A stretch of DNA of 64,000 nucleotides from positions 347,508 to 411,507 of the forward strand of contig NW_005178810.1 of NCBI RefSeq assembly GCF_000350225.1, given 5' to 3'. The stretch comes from Chondrus crispus. Lineage: Eukaryota; Rhodophyta; Florideophyceae; Gigartinales; Gigartinaceae. The notes under the pieces were generated by a model that was not told where the DNA came from, did not search any database, and worked only from the letters and a program-made list of their open reading frames with translations. Position numbers and translations under genes: made by a program. Of the stretch, positions 22,801 through 35,164 are shown piece by piece; position 1 is the first letter of the stretch; each line of letters opens with the position of its first letter.

Positions 22801-23165
22801 CGCGAAGAATTGCGCCGCATGTGCGCGGGAGAGGGTGAAGTTAAGAAGAAACACGAAGGAAATGAAGCTGTTCACGCCCAAAGCTCCGCTAGAGTTTGTC
22901 GCCATCGACATCCTCGGCGAGCTAATTACAACTAAACGAGGAAATCGGTATATTCTCGTGATCAGCGATCGATACTCGAAACTGGTACGAACCGTACCGT
23001 TGAAGAAGATATCAGCTGCGCACATCGCACAAGCCTTCGTTCACCACTGGGTATTCGTGTACGGACCGCCGGTCAAGCTGCTGTCCGACAATGGAACACA
23101 GTTCACGGCCCGGTTGTTTCAGAATGTCTGCCGAATCCTCGGCATACGCAATGTGTTCACCACTG
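19860..23165 (+). pseudogene. pol: A2 pol region (broken, incomplete)
   Basis: In order: aspartic protease with DTGAG (about 20075), the RT with FCVDYRRFNAV (21236 on) and YLDDIIIFS (21533 on), RNase H with VDTDASDYQIGAALF (21975 on), and the integrase zinc finger and the first part of its catalytic core (22690-23160). The C-terminal integrase and chromodomain seen in A1 and A3 are not present. About five breaks overall. It is close in sequence to A3 pol. Confidence 0.88.
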
Positions 23166-26100
23166 ACCACAGTAACCCACTACTTTTGTTTTTATTTTGT
23201 TCTATTCTGTTTTGTTTTGATTTTTCCTTCTGTGTGTTTTAGGTTGTCTCTTGACATGATGCAGGGAGTAAGAACCGGCACCGCGGACCAAGGTGAATGA
23301 GCCCTACAACACATATGGGTCAGCGACCCTCGGACGAGCGCACCCAGTCCCGTGCGAGCCGTCGATCGTAAGCAATTTAATACGCTGTGTGTCGAGCCGA
23401 GGAAGAAGTGTATTCTACGAATGAATGAGCACGACGGACTGTTCCTAATTAAGTAAGTGTCTGGAGGAAACCAGACGGCGGAAGGCAAGAGAACGCGGAA
23501 CGCAGTTGGAAGGGTGTAAGTGAAGAAAAAGAGTGGTGCTGCAGTCGTGTGTTTGTCGTGTTACCGTTCAGGGAAAGGAGGAACAGACTACAGTATTCCC
23601 TACGGGATAGCGGGCTGTGTCAGGCTGACGAGCGGGTCACCCTCGGGTCGAGGAAGAAGAAGGGGAAAAGAGGCAGTTGATGTAGAGGCGCACGCAAGGG
23701 AGGCCGATCGAGAGGAAGCGAATGACGCGGGACGCGATAAGACCGCGAGTGAAATGTTGGAATTGTATTGGGGATGGTCCCCATCCGGAGGCTCTCAAGT
23801 TGGAAGTGATGCGGTGAACCGCGTCGCGGAGAGAGAGAGTAAGGAAAGTCGCTGGAAACGAGATCCCTCGGAGTGAGGAGAAGGGAAATGAAATAATTTA
23901 AGCGATTTTGCCTGGGACTCCCGCCCATGAATGAAATGGCCTGCGCGGCCATGCCGTGGAATGAAAAATTTACTGTAGTCTCAGGCTGAGGTAATACACC
24001 TCCCTGGATGCGACCACGCGCTGCCGCCGCCCGCACGCGAAGGGACGCTTGGATCAGTGATCCGCCCTCGTGGGGCATGATTTAATCAAAAATTGGGGAT
24101 GTCGACAGGGAGCTGCGTGACGGGCGGAGAAAATTGAAAATTGAACACTGGTCAATCTTCGAGATTTTAATCAAAATTAAGGTAAGGTTCGGAACTTGTC
24201 GGTCATACGAGAACGGGATGTCGCTTGCTATAGCCAAAGGCACGAGTATCCGAGGCCGTCCGGCAGCACTGTCACCAACCCTCGCGCGCGACGCCGACCA
24301 CAACACCGGCATAGGAGCCATCCCCCCCTCTCCCCAAAACCGCGACTATTTCAGTTCGCAAAAAGCCTCGTCGCTTGCAACGGCGAACGGAAGACGAAAG
24401 AAAGAAGGGGAATGGAACGTTATTTGTTTATTCATGAGAGGATCGAGAGCCTCGCACCTTCTTCCTCCAAGGATGCCCAGGAGGAACATTGTGGAAAGGA
24501 CGAATCCAACGGAGAAGAAAGCGTCGCTCGACGAGCTTGTGACTGACAATCTGTCTGTTGCTTGTAGCGACTGACGTCGCCAAGCTCACGTCTTTGTTTT
24601 TATCCCGAGCGACCCACCATGGCAATTTTCTCTCCTGTTCTTTCCTGCTCTTTGACTCCCTTTCTAGCTGTCTGTTTTTATATTTTTTGCTCTACGTTTG
24701 TTTGCCTGTTTACTTTTTTCTTTGTGAAGGCGGAATACATCCCCGCGCCGCAACGTCGACGCGCAAGACTAGGACAACCAAAAGGGCGCCGATCCCGACG
24801 AGACCCCCACGTTGGGGGGAGATAAGAAGGTGGATCCAGGCCTATACGCACGAAGTGTGGACGCGACAAGTTAGGGCAGGAATTGCCTGGTTCAGTCGAA
24901 ACCCCCGGATTGCTACAGTAGTGCATCCGGCGAACCATGCAGGGAAGACGCTGGGCGCTGATCACGATCGACCAATTGGGGACAGAAACTCGTCGAGCAA
25001 GGAGAAGTTATGCTTCTTTCGTTTTCGCTTTTGGTTTTGTCTTTCTTCGCCCTATTCTATTCTTTTTTTGACGTCGGAGACGCGATAGCGACCCTCGGAC
25101 GCTGACCGGCAAGACCAAAAGGTCCCCGAAGGAAGGAAGAGAGCGATCTCCGAACCGACGTATCGTTGCCTTACGGTTACTATTTTAATGTGAAAAATAC
25201 AAGTCATGCGTTGACCTGGGAGAAGGAAGAGTTAAGTGGGGGCAAAATGTGCGACAGCCCTGCGGGGCAGCCGCACCAATTCTCCCCCGCGAGACGGAGA
25301 GAATGCAGAGCCCGTGGAGATTACGTGGAGAAATTATTGCAGTTTCGCTCAGTTCTTTTTCGTTTGGTTTCGTTTTCTTTTTTTTGTTGTCGTGTGAATT
25401 GAGCACCAGGGCATTTGTTGAGAACGTTAGTCCGCTCCCTGGGTAATCTAATATTGAATTGAATGACCGCGCGTTATTTGATTTGCTCACTACAGTGTAC
25501 GTTTCTAATACTTTCAAAGAAAAGGGTTCGTGGAATTGAGGAGATAATTGAAGAGAAGGAAGAAGGGATCGCCGATCGCAACGAGAGCAGGGGCGCGCCG
25601 GACGAAGGGTAGCTAATCGCCAACAGGCCAAAACTGGGATCGACTCTCGCTTTGACCGTCCGAACGGACGTGACACAAAGGGATCAAGTTCCGATCGTGT
25701 TAGAAGGCTCGCTGATTTTTTGTTTGTTGTGTGTGTCTACGGATCGAAGGCTGGAGAGCAGAGGGAAAGGCGCACTACGCACCTCCTCGGGGGAGCACAT
25801 CGTGATGACCACATCGATCCGATGGGACGAGCCCTTGTGGACTCACACATTCGAAGACGTCTAAACTTTACTGTGTCACAGCCACGACGTGTTGGATAAA
25901 GAGGGAAAAAGGGGAAGAAATCGTCCACGATGATCCACACGCGTCCTACGCCTCAAAGACACCTTCGCCTGCGACCCCACCGAGAAGTCTCGAAAACGAA
26001 ATCACCGGCAAAATGACGACCGCGATTTCGTATTGACTCGACATGAACGGCAACCTCGACGATGGCGACAGCCACCCCACTGCGATAGCGAGAATCGCCT

Positions 26101-26841
26101 CGAGGAGCCTGAAGAATTGAAAGAAAAGAGAATTACAGTCGATGGCGCAGCTGTCGGCGACAGAGCTAAATGGAGACGCACAATGGGAGCAAAATGAGGA
26201 CCTCTGCTCACATTCTCGAGTGTCACAGTCTGACCGATCATCCACGCCGCTGCGAAAATTTAATTTTTTCAGCCTGAATGGTACAACGTGTATCCCAGCC
26301 GGTCGATGAGGTGATCCGGAGAGATAAATTAGTCCCCAAGGGAGGAACACAGTACGAGACGAGGACAGACTCGGAGAGGTGGGAAAGTGAAAGCAAGGAG
26401 GTGGAAAAAGGAGATGTGCAACACGATGGCAGAAGGAGGGTCGTGCAAGGAAAAGAGAAGGTAATAGGGGATGTGCAACTGCAGTAGCAGAGGTGCACGG
26501 AAAATGGATAAGAGAAGGGAGACAGTAATGAGGAAAAGAGAGGGAAAGTGGAAAGAGGAAGATGCGACCGCGGCGACGGGGCGTATACAAGAAAAAAAGA
26601 GAGAAAAAGAGGAGGAACTAGCGAGGTGAAGAGAAGGAGGAAGGAGGTATGAGGGTGCCACCGTGATTATGACGGGGTGGGCATCAATGCGAAAAAGAGG
26701 AGGAAACGAAGGGACGAAGGAGCACGCAGGAAAATTCAATTTACGGATCAAAGGCGACATGACGAGGTCGCAAATTCAGCGTCACGCAGGCAGGATAGAG
26801 ATGCGACAAGCTATCACGAGGGAAGTGTCGCGCCCGTCAGC
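23166..26841. other. A2 spacer between pol and accessory ORF
   Basis: No gene is recognised. T/G-rich islands with TTTTGTTTT words recur at 23180-23240, 24590-24720, 25015-25065 and 25345-25395, each followed by AG-ending words. From about 26290 to 26670 the plus strand is GA-rich. The part from about 25920 on is near-identical to A3 from 60205. ACTACAGT words occur near 23588, 24912 and 25487. A motif CCCGTC..GACGGG forms a 6-bp hairpin next to the stop of the accessory ORF (26833-26850). Confidence 0.6.
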
Positions 26842-28567
26842 TCAGACGGGAGGTTTGCCAAAGGATTTGCCCTTTGGAAGTGATGACACGAGGCGAGCCA
26901 AAACTCGCAGGTCGTCAATCGAGGCTCATTGCAGAGCCTCTCCCTCAACACCGTGAGCACGGAGCAAGGCACAGTATACGCTCGTGACGTCGTGGGTATT
27001 TTTGGAAATTGTTGGAGATGGGGGGGAGATATCACTTCCCTTACCGACAATGTTTCGGTGTGGCCTGCCGAGGGAATTTGACAGCTGAGGGCGCCTTTGA
27101 CGAGGATGGAGAGGCTAGGGCTGCGCGCGGGGAAGCAGGGACAGCCGATCGAGGAGGAATTGGAGAGGAAGGACGGGAGCATACGTGAAGCTCCCGGGGG
27201 TCAGATGTGACGATGGGGGTAACGTCGGGAACCGGTGTTTGGTTTCCGAATCGACGGCTCGTTTGAGCTTCCCACGCTGAGCAGAGGGTCGATGAAGAGG
27301 GGTTGAACCACACGAAGTCGCCCGCGGCTCGGTGGTTTCGACCAGGGGAGAAAGAGGGACGTTGGCGATTGAAGAATCGAGAGGAGTTTTGCGGAGGGAC
27401 ACAGTCCCAATCCACGCCCTCGATCGTATCAAGGAGAGAGCGTATGTCGCGATTGAAATCAGAGCCACCCAGAGGGACAGAGAAGTCCAATAGACGCATT
27501 TGTGCTATCAGCTTCGCGGGGAGGTGCCACAGGCGCCAGCAATCATAGGTCTCCCACAAGAGGGTGGCAGCTACTTTGACGCACCACTCTTTGAGAAAGA
27601 CCACCCATAACCTGTGTTGCAGATCCCGCAGGTAGCTGCCATAGTACGTGAGTATGGGTCCCATTTCGGCCCAAAAGCCTTGACTCACCTCGTACTGGCT
27701 CCACCATGAGGGGATGCGCTGGTAACGACTTGCATAATGCTGACGGGAAATCTCGCGCGCCTCTACCATTTCGTAGCCGATGAAGTACCCCGTATCAGAC
27801 CGAATACGCCGTTCAAAACGCACTGTGTTCTGAAAGAAGAAAATAGCCCCGCGTTTTAAATGACGGAAATTCGAAGGGATAATGGGTTCGGTCCAGAAAA
27901 TGGCATCGGATGTGACAGTATGTCGGTTTCGCCACAGGCGATCCGCCTCGGCGGCAGGGTCACCAAAGGTGATATCAATGAGATTGTCCAAATAGAGGCG
28001 TTCGCCCTCTGTACGACAACGCCAAGTGTCGCAACCGTATGACGAGGGTATGAGGGTGTCGGAAATGGGGATGGCAAGCCGAGCGAATACGGCCTCCATA
28101 AATCGCAGGGAGAGAGTGGGACGGCCCCGTGGGGGAGGATGAAGTAGGATGGAAGTCGGAACTGCTATACGGGTTCGGCAGTCAAAGGAGCGGATGGCAA
28201 GCACCGGGAGATTACCGGGAAGCATGCCCGCGTCGTCGGCGAATTGGTGTTCGATTTTGGAAACGTCGCGAATACCCACGGAGGAGAACCACTGGGCCGA
28301 GGCAAATAAGGAAGGATGTTTGTGCATGATTTTGTCCTGTAGCTCTTCGAGCGAGGGATAGTGGCGGGCTACCCAAGAGGGATGATAACCTGGATGAAAG
28401 GCCGGGTCGGAGACGTCCGAATCAGGGGGGCGTCGGGGTATAGGAGGGAGGTCGACCGAAGCGCGAGACTTCTTCGCAAAGCCGACACCGGTGCGTCGCC
28501 GAGCAGTATTTTCGCCCGCGAGCTCAGGAGGTGGAGGACACGTGGGATTCGTCTTGTCCTTGCTCAT
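26842..28567 (-). pseudogene. A2 antisense accessory ORF, about 575 codons
   Basis: It starts MSKDKTNPTCPPPPELAG at 28567, only about 105 bp inside the 3' LTR, on the strand opposite gag-pol. Blocks in order: a Pro-rich N-terminus, HPGYHPSWVARHYPSLEEL (residues about 55-75), SLFASAQWFSSVGIRD, DDAGMLPGNLP, SSYGCDTWRC, FFFQNTVRFERRIRSDTGYF (about 225), a Trp-rich block WWSQYEVSQGFW (about 265), YYGSYLRDLQHRLW, RLLDFSVPLGGSDF, RQRPSFSPGRNH, then a Ser/Pro-rich linker and a C-terminal block LQGASINDLRVLARL. About one break. No family is recognised with confidence; plant Gypsy antisense ORFs are the nearest parallel in layout. Confidence 0.82.
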
Positions 28568-28661
28568 GCGGAGACCGTCGGTAAGGAATGGAAAGGGAGG
28601 GGGTCGAGAAGGGAAGAAGGAGTTGGAGATCAAGGAGTGTAGCCGATGTGCAAGGACGCTC

Positions 28662-28673
28662 AGAAGGGGGATA
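28662..28673 (+). other. Polypurine tract of A2
   Basis: AGAAGGGGGATA directly precedes the 3' LTR. The same 12 bases precede the 3' LTR of A3 (62948-62959) and, reversed, follow the LTR of A1 (6356-6367). Such tracts prime plus-strand DNA synthesis in LTR elements. Confidence 0.75.
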
Positions 28674-29717
28674 TGTAGTGCAATACGCACCTGGAAAGGG
28701 GGGTGAAAAGAACGGAAAATATTTGGATATGAAAAGTAGTCCGGGTTGGGGGACACACGTGTGAATAATTGCACAGTTTTAATTTCTAATTATTTTATTT
28801 TATTTAGTTAATTAGTTGGCATTAATTTTGCTGACACTAGATTGGATCTAGCATCTAGCGCCGCGAGCCACTGTAGTAGCTCCGGCGGGGCGATATATAC
28901 CTTAGCCCTCTGACGACCAAGTCAGTAAAGGTAACCCGAGTTGCCAGAGTTGAATATCGCCTTGGTCGAAGTCCGTCTTTCCCAAGACGCTCCCTTTTGC
29001 CTCAGATTACATTATCCTTTGCGCTCGGGGGTTCCCTTTTTCGTTTTCCTTTACTTCCCTATTCTTTTCTACTTCTATCTCTACTTTTCCCTTAATTGTG
29101 TTGGTTCCACTGGAGTTGGTTGCGACTGATCCGGTGTAGGTGTTTAGCCATCAGGCAACACGTTGTGTAGCGCTGCTACTGTTTCAAGTTCCGTCGGAAG
29201 ACTGTTGCGACGACGCCTCCGTCGAAGGTCTTACTGTATAAGACAGAGTTGGTACCACCTACCGCCATTGCGATCGCGCTGTTGAGGGTGCTTTTAGCTA
29301 TCGGGCAACACGTCGGTAGTAGCGTTGCTACACGGTTACGATCCCGTCGGGTAGTGCTGAGCAAGCCCCCGTCGAAGACCTTGAATTATACACAAGGTGC
29401 TGAAGGCGCTCGTCGAGCATTGGCCTTACAACCCAGCGAACCGCGGTTACATCTTCGTAGACAAGCCCAACCCGCACTCGTCGAGCGCTCAAGTCTTCAC
29501 AAGTCTCTACCACCATTATCCTCCCGGGCCGGGTATCTTTCCTTAACCCCCCTCGTCGGAGTTGAGCTACAGTGGGCCGCAAGCCCACACAAGGGGAAAG
29601 GGAGTCTCGAACGCTCCGTAGCGCGTGCCATCGGCAGTGGTTGTTGCTGTTGTTGTTTTTCTTCTTCTGTTTGACCGTCGGACTGTGTTCGCGGCCTGCC
29701 AGGCACATTGCACTACA
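28674..29717 (+). repeat. Family A LTR, long type, 1044 bp (right LTR of A2)
   Basis: Its first 350 bp follow the short type of A3 closely (CGCACCTGGAAAGGGGGG, ACACGTGTGAATAATTGC). The distal two thirds follow the long type of A1, including the duplicated hairpin unit. It thus looks like a mosaic of the two types. It contains TATATA near 28893 and an ACTGTAGTAG palindrome just upstream (28870). Confidence 0.9.
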
Positions 29718-32700
29718 CTGGGGTTGTTGTGCTCCCCCGTGGCGCGTCCGTCGGCGGTGGGGCGTGTACGCAGCGGTCTGCAGAGACCCGCTCAGTGACC
29801 CCATCACGATCGATCGTGATGGTTCGGGGGTCGTTCGCGAGGACGCTGTAGGGTCCGACCTCGGGGGACGCGAGCTTGTTCGAAGTCTTCCCCCCGTCGG
29901 TGGGGTTGAGGTATACGTACTCTCCCAGACGGAGTCGCGAGTTGATCCTTCGTATGCGTTTATCGAAGTCGCGCTTGTAGCGAGCCTGCGTCCGACGCAG
30001 GCTCCCGTAGGCCTTCTGGATTGTGGAATCCAAGGTCTTGAGGAACTCGGTGCGTTGGTCCCCTCTGTCGGCAGGGGGCGCGTCACCGTTGGGTCGTCGA
30101 AGCGAACACTCCGGCGGTGGTCTGCTGAGCACGAGCTCGAACGGCGTCGTGCCGGTGGTGCGGTGTACGTGGGAGTTATACGCGTACGTAAGCGGCCCCA
30201 CGTACACGTCCTAGTCATCTTGATGCTCGCCTACGTAGTTGCGTAGCATCGCAGCGATCGTTCGGTTGTATCGCTCAACTTGCCCGTTCGTCTGGGGATA
30301 GTACGCCGAAGTGTACATATTAGTTATCCCCAGAACACGGCACGTGCTGTGGAAGAACTTGGCGTTGAACTGCGGTCCGTTATCCGACAGCAACGTGCGC
30401 GGGACGCCGTATTAAAACACCCACGACTCGCAGAACGCAACTGCGACGGTGTATGATGAAAATCGTGCGGAGCGCCACGACTTGCGTCAGCTTGCTAAAG
30501 CGGTCCGTAATCACGAGCAGGAACCGTTTTCCTGCCTTCGTCTAGGGGAGCGGCCCCAAGATGTCGATGGCCAGGCCTCGAACGGCCTCGTAGCTGGAAA
30601 CAATCTCAATCGGTTGAGATGTTTCCTCAGCTTCACCCGGTTCATCGCTCAGGTTTGACACCCTCGCACCGTGGCTGCCACGTCTGCCGCCAGGTGGGGC
30701 CAGTAGTACTCGCGTCGAAGTGCGTAGTACATACGGTTCTGACCCGGGTGCCCAGCGATGGCCGGGTTGTGGCACAGGCGAAGGAGCCTGGCGCGAAGCG
30801 TCCGAGGTACCGCCACCTGAACGATATCAGGGTCGAAGGGGTGTCTCCGTTTGAGCACCCCTTGGTAGTCCTCGAAGAACGCGGGGTCCTGGGACTCTGA
30901 CTGTCGTGCCAAAACGGTTTGGCAGAAGTCATCCACGCGTTGCTCCTCGGCTATCTCCTCTATCGTAAGAGGGACCGGAAGGTCGTCCTGCGGTGGGGCG
31001 AACGGAGAGTCGAGCGCGCCAGACTAGGGGTCTTCGGCGCGCTGGATGTCGGCGGCGTCGAACTCGTCGTTCTCCTCCCAAAACGAATTGGGTCCTTCGA
31101 GAGCTGGGGCTTCGTCGTCGCCTCGCGGTTCGTCGCGTGTCCGTACGCGCGACCTTGTTCGGGCTTCGCCTTGGTTCCGTGTCGTTACGAAGACATGGAC
31201 GGCCTGATGATCACAACTGGCGATACAAGCGTGGTCCGCGAGATCGTTCGATACGTCTCGCACTGTCGTGCCCCCGTCGAAAGTGGGGATGTCGTCATCC
31301 ACCTCGACGGTGGGGCGAGGGTCATCGGCGACCTTCGGCGACACGAGTCGTGACAGGGCATCGGGCACCTGATGCACGCGTCCGGGGCGGTACTGAATGG
31401 TGAAATCGTATTCAGCCAGACGTAGCCGCCACCGGGTGAGTCTTCCGGAACTCTCGGTGGGGGACATGAGCCATCGGAGGGCGTCATGGTCCATCCGTAC
31501 GGTGAACTTCGTGCCTTCTACGTACGGCCGTAGTGTGCGGACGTCCCACACAACGGCGAAGCTCTCGCGCTCGGTAGCGCTGTAGTTGCGCTCACTATCG
31601 GACAGTGAGTACGACCAATACCCCAGGGGGCGCCAGTCGTTCGGCTCTTCGTGCTCCTGGAGTAAGGTGCAGCCGAGTTGGTAGGCACTCGCGTCGGTGT
31701 CTATCATGCACGGAAGACCGTGCCGGGGCAACGCCAGGATCGGCGGAGCGATCATGCACTTCTTAAGGTTCTCGAACGCCTGAAGTTGCAGCTCCGTGGG
31801 GTTATGGAAATCGGGATCCGAATCCTTGCGCGTCATGTCGGTCAGAGGATGCGCAATCTTAGCGAACCCCTTAACGAATGGCGGTATACGTTACACGCCG
31901 CGAGGAACGAGCGCACTTGCGTCAACGTCCTCGGGAACGTGAACGTCTTGAAAGCGTCGGCCGCCGTATCGGCCACTCTCAACTTGTCTGGGGAGATAAC
32001 GTGCCCCAGGTAGTGCACCTTCGGTCGGAAGAAGCTGCACTTCTTGAGCTTAAGGGAGATACCGGAACTCCGCAGTAAGCTCAAGACGGTATCGAGATGC
32101 CTGGCATGTTCTCCGTGCGTACGGGAGAACACGATCACGTCGTCGAGGTAGACGAGGCATATTTGCCAGCGGACTCCGGAGAGTATTATGTCGAGCGCAC
32201 GTTGGAAGGAGGCCGGTGCCCTTTTGAGTCCAAATGGCATGCCCAAGTGGCGAAACCTGCCCATGTGCGTCGTAAACGTTGTCTTATCCTGGTCTTCCGG
32301 AGCGACCGGGATCTGCCAATAACCGGAATTGCAGTCCAACGTGGTGAAGACGGCTGCATCTCCCAATGAGTTGATGCAGTCGTCCACCCGTGGCAGCAGA
32401 TACGAATCCGCTGCGGTCTTCGCGTTGAGACGCCAGTAGTCCACGCAAAACCGAAGAGAGCCGTCTTTCTTCGGTACGAGCACCACGGGGGACGCCCACT
32501 CGGTGTTCGCGGGTTCGATAACCCCTGCGTTCAACATCTTTTTGACCTCCTTCGCGACCATTTCGAGCATGGCCGGGCCCTTCCGATAGGGTATAGAACG
32601 AATCGGTTTCGTTCCCGGTTCGGGGGGAATGCAGTGCTCCGTGGCTTGGATCGTTCCAAGCGCACCGCTCCACAGACTCGAGTGCTTACGGAGCATCTCG

Positions 32701-34160
32701 AGTACGTGGCCACGGAGCCTGTCATCATCGATGTATGACAGGTCGATCTCTTTTTCCCAATCCATCGGTGGATTTTCGGGATCCTTTTGCTGGGGAGTAC
32801 AGTATCCCTCGCCGTCGGTTGGCATAAAGGTGACCGTTCGTCCGGGTCGACCCCCCTGCCCCCGGCGGTGGTCTTATCGTCGGAGTTGGATCGGCCAACT
32901 CCTACCCCACCGACTTGATCGGTCAAGTCGGTCAGGTGTAGCGCGTGCGCGATCCCCTCGGCGACCTTACGTTCGGGAGTGAGGATCGCGAGGGGGTTGC
33001 GCTTCGCGTATCCCACGACGGTGTGCTTCGGAAGCCTCCTTTCTCGTCGTGAGAAATTCGCGACGAAGACGTCGAAGGTCCGATTCGGTAGGACCTCGGC
33101 GACGCCATTCGTCAGCCTCACTTCATGTCGGTGTTGGAGTGAGGGCTTGGGTTCCAGGAACACGAGGCCCCTCCCCGCGGTTGTCACACGCACGCGGGCT
33201 TGTGACATCGCGGGGATGGTAACCCAGCGGGCGATTCGGATCGCTTGCAGGGCCTCCTCGCGTACGTCTGGCCGACCCGTGTGTCGCCCGTGTCGCCTGG
33301 TAGGGGGAGTCGACTCTCCCTTTCCGTCGACGATGGCAACGGAACCGCCTTGGCGTAGCTCCACTCGTTGAGCTTCGATGTCGATACATCGCACGTGCGT
33401 ATCGATGAAGGCCGTGCCGAGGAGGACCGGCACGGCGAGCTGGTCTGCGACTACGACCGGAATTCGGAACACCGTGTTCCTCAACCGCACGGACAGGCGG
33501 ACGACGGCCGAAAGCTTGAGGGGGTTGCTATTTGCACCTGCCAATCGTGGCAGAGGTGCGTCGTGCACGACGTAACGCATCCAATCCGGGGGGAAGGTCG
33601 GCCTTCCTCACCAGATTATACCCCGAGCACGTATCAACGGCGATCGTGCGGGGTTTAAATGCATTTCCCTCTGTGGCTATCGAGCCGAGGACGTTGTAAA
33701 TATTCGACGTCATAAGGCAAATGACGCCGTCGACAACCTTCGTAGCGGCCTTATCGGTGAGGTCGTTCCGCCGGGGCCTTCGATTTCGGTGCTGGCCCCG
33801 CTTGCGTTTCCTTCTCTCCCTTTCTTGGGGCGTCCGCGGATCAGTGACGCCCCTCGGATTATTCGAGTCCGTACGACACGGACCCTTCTCCGGCGACCTT
33901 GGGCTCGCGGGAGTCACGGGGTCGACCGAATCTTTTCGGTCGTCGTTGCCCCCGTGGCCATCGTTACGCCTCACCGGGACGTCGGCTGTCCCGGTGTCTT
34001 GTTCTCCTAACGTGGGGCCTTCGGAGGCCTCGACGTGCGCTCCCTTCTGTATCGGCATTACAGGAGCTCCCTTCTGTATCGGCATTACAGGAGCTCCCGT
34101 GCTCGCCTCCGGTAGCGGGGGTGTATTATCAGACAATACCCCCGTGTCCTTGGATAGCAC
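29718..34160 (-). pseudogene. pol: B2 pol region (broken)
   Basis: Blocks in order on the minus strand: the protease-like region (AVDTCSGYNLVRK near 33640, as in B3), RT with FCVDYWRLN and YLDDVIVFS (about 32450-32130), RNase H (MIDTDASAYQLGCTL, about 31705), integrase finger (AGHPGQNRMYYALRREYYWPHL, about 30750) and catalytic core (LLSDNGPQFNAKFF, NGQVERYNRTIA, 30390-30250), and the GPY-type region (about 29900-29800). It is clearly homologous to the 1526-residue pol of B3. The chromodomain end is replaced by the A2 LTR. Confidence 0.88.
34039..34092. repeat. 27-bp tandem duplication in B2
   Basis: Two adjacent identical 27-bp units begin GCTCCCTTCTGTATCGGC. They encode two copies of a 9-residue peptide starting MPIQKGAPV on the minus strand. 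B3 has a single unit at the equivalent place (about 47475-47500). It is an in-phase minisatellite. Confidence 0.85.
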
Positions 34161-34554
34161 GCGGGGTCGGGTCTAGTTCGTGGGGAAAAGACGGCTCACG
34201 CGACCGCGTGTACGTAACCGTCTTTACCCTTTTTTCGAACTACCCGTGCTATCGGAGCTAACCTCTTGGCTATCGACGGCCAGGTCTTCTTCGGGTAGCC
34301 GGCCGCGTGGGTCGGGACGATTCCCCCACTGCGGCTCCGCGGCCTTAGCGAAGTACTCGGGTACTTCCGGGCCTTGACCTGCGGCGTCCTGTCGTCGCAG
34401 GATATGGGGGACGAAGCGAGTCGGCTCTCCTTCGTGACCCTCCGTGGGTAGAGGGTACAGATCCTCTACCCAGTCTTGCAGGTACATTATCGCATTTTGT
34501 ACCTGTTGGGGTAACGGAAAATGGTCTCGGTCCCCTCTTTCTCCTTGTCGTGGG

Positions 34555-35164
34555 TGTAGGATAATCACCCCCAGCGACGAGGGGGTGAGTACTGACAGTT
34601 TGGAAAGACCCCGATCGGTGGGAAGAAAGAAGCACGGCCCACCCACGGTACCGAGCACGGGCTCGAGGTAGCGGTGGTAGAGCGGGATTGGGAAGGACGT
34701 GCGCACGCGCAAGCGGTTCGACGCCTCGACGCACCGGAGCGGTACCGGGTGACGATCCAGTACCGACGGGCGGAGGCAGAGCCGGCTCGTGGGCGTGTAG
34801 CGTGCATCCTCAACCCGCGCGCGGTGCTACTCTAAGGTAACTAAAGGAAGTCCCTGAAAGTAAGCGGGCGGACCAAGGTGGAGGATCCTTGACAAGTCCG
34901 TGTTTGTCCTCCTCCCCCCGCCGGCGGTCCGCTCATATTTAATATACAGACTAACGTAACGTAATCATCACAGCAGTGCAGGTCGGCCTGCACTGTAGCG
35001 CTGTCAGCCATCAGGGCTGGCAGCCCACGTGTCGTACACGTGTGTGTGCGCGTCCCTGTACACGTGGGGTACGGGTATGCGCGCGCACTGAGGTACTGTA
35101 GAGCTCGGGCTCTACAGTTACAAATCTAATCTAATTCTAATTCTAAGGAGGGGGATATGCTACA
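34555..35164 (-). repeat. Family B LTR, 610 bp (3' LTR of B3)
   Basis: It starts TGTAGGATAATCACCCCC where similarity to B3 gag stops in B2, and ends ATATGCTACA. The ends are imperfect inverted repeats (TGTAGSATA). Internal landmarks are a terminal hairpin (34565-34588), ATATTTAATATACA (34934 on), repeated CACGTG words (35022-35065) and TACTGTAGAGCTCGGGCTCTACAG, a palindromic stretch near 35093-35118. Confidence 0.85.

Larger units (their letters stand above)
16381..29717 (+). mobile_element. A2: family A Ty3/Gypsy element, plus orientation (broken, chimeric ends)
   Basis: Parts: 5' LTR (16381-17321), primer-binding region (17326 on), gag (from 17441), pol (to about 23165), spacer, antisense accessory ORF (28567-26842), polypurine tract (28662-28673) and 3' LTR (28674-29717). 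The two LTRs are of different types (941 bp short type, 1044 bp long type), and the outer 5-bp flanks differ (GTCCC left, CTGGG right). The ends therefore did not come from one insertion. The left flank is A1 pol, the right flank is family B pol. Coding parts have about six or more breaks. Confidence 0.85.
29718..34554 (-). mobile_element. B2: family B Ty3/Gypsy remnant, pol and part of gag (broken)
   Basis: It is colinear with B3 from about 43145 to 47945. It is cut on the left by the 3' LTR of A2 in the integrase C-terminal region and on the right at 34555 by the LTR of B3. Reading on the minus strand: a gag C-terminal piece (34550-34230), a linker with a 9-residue tandem repeat, protease, RT, RNase H and integrase. 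About six breaks. It may be the far part of B1, since orientation and order agree, but the piece linking them is absent. Confidence 0.85.
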
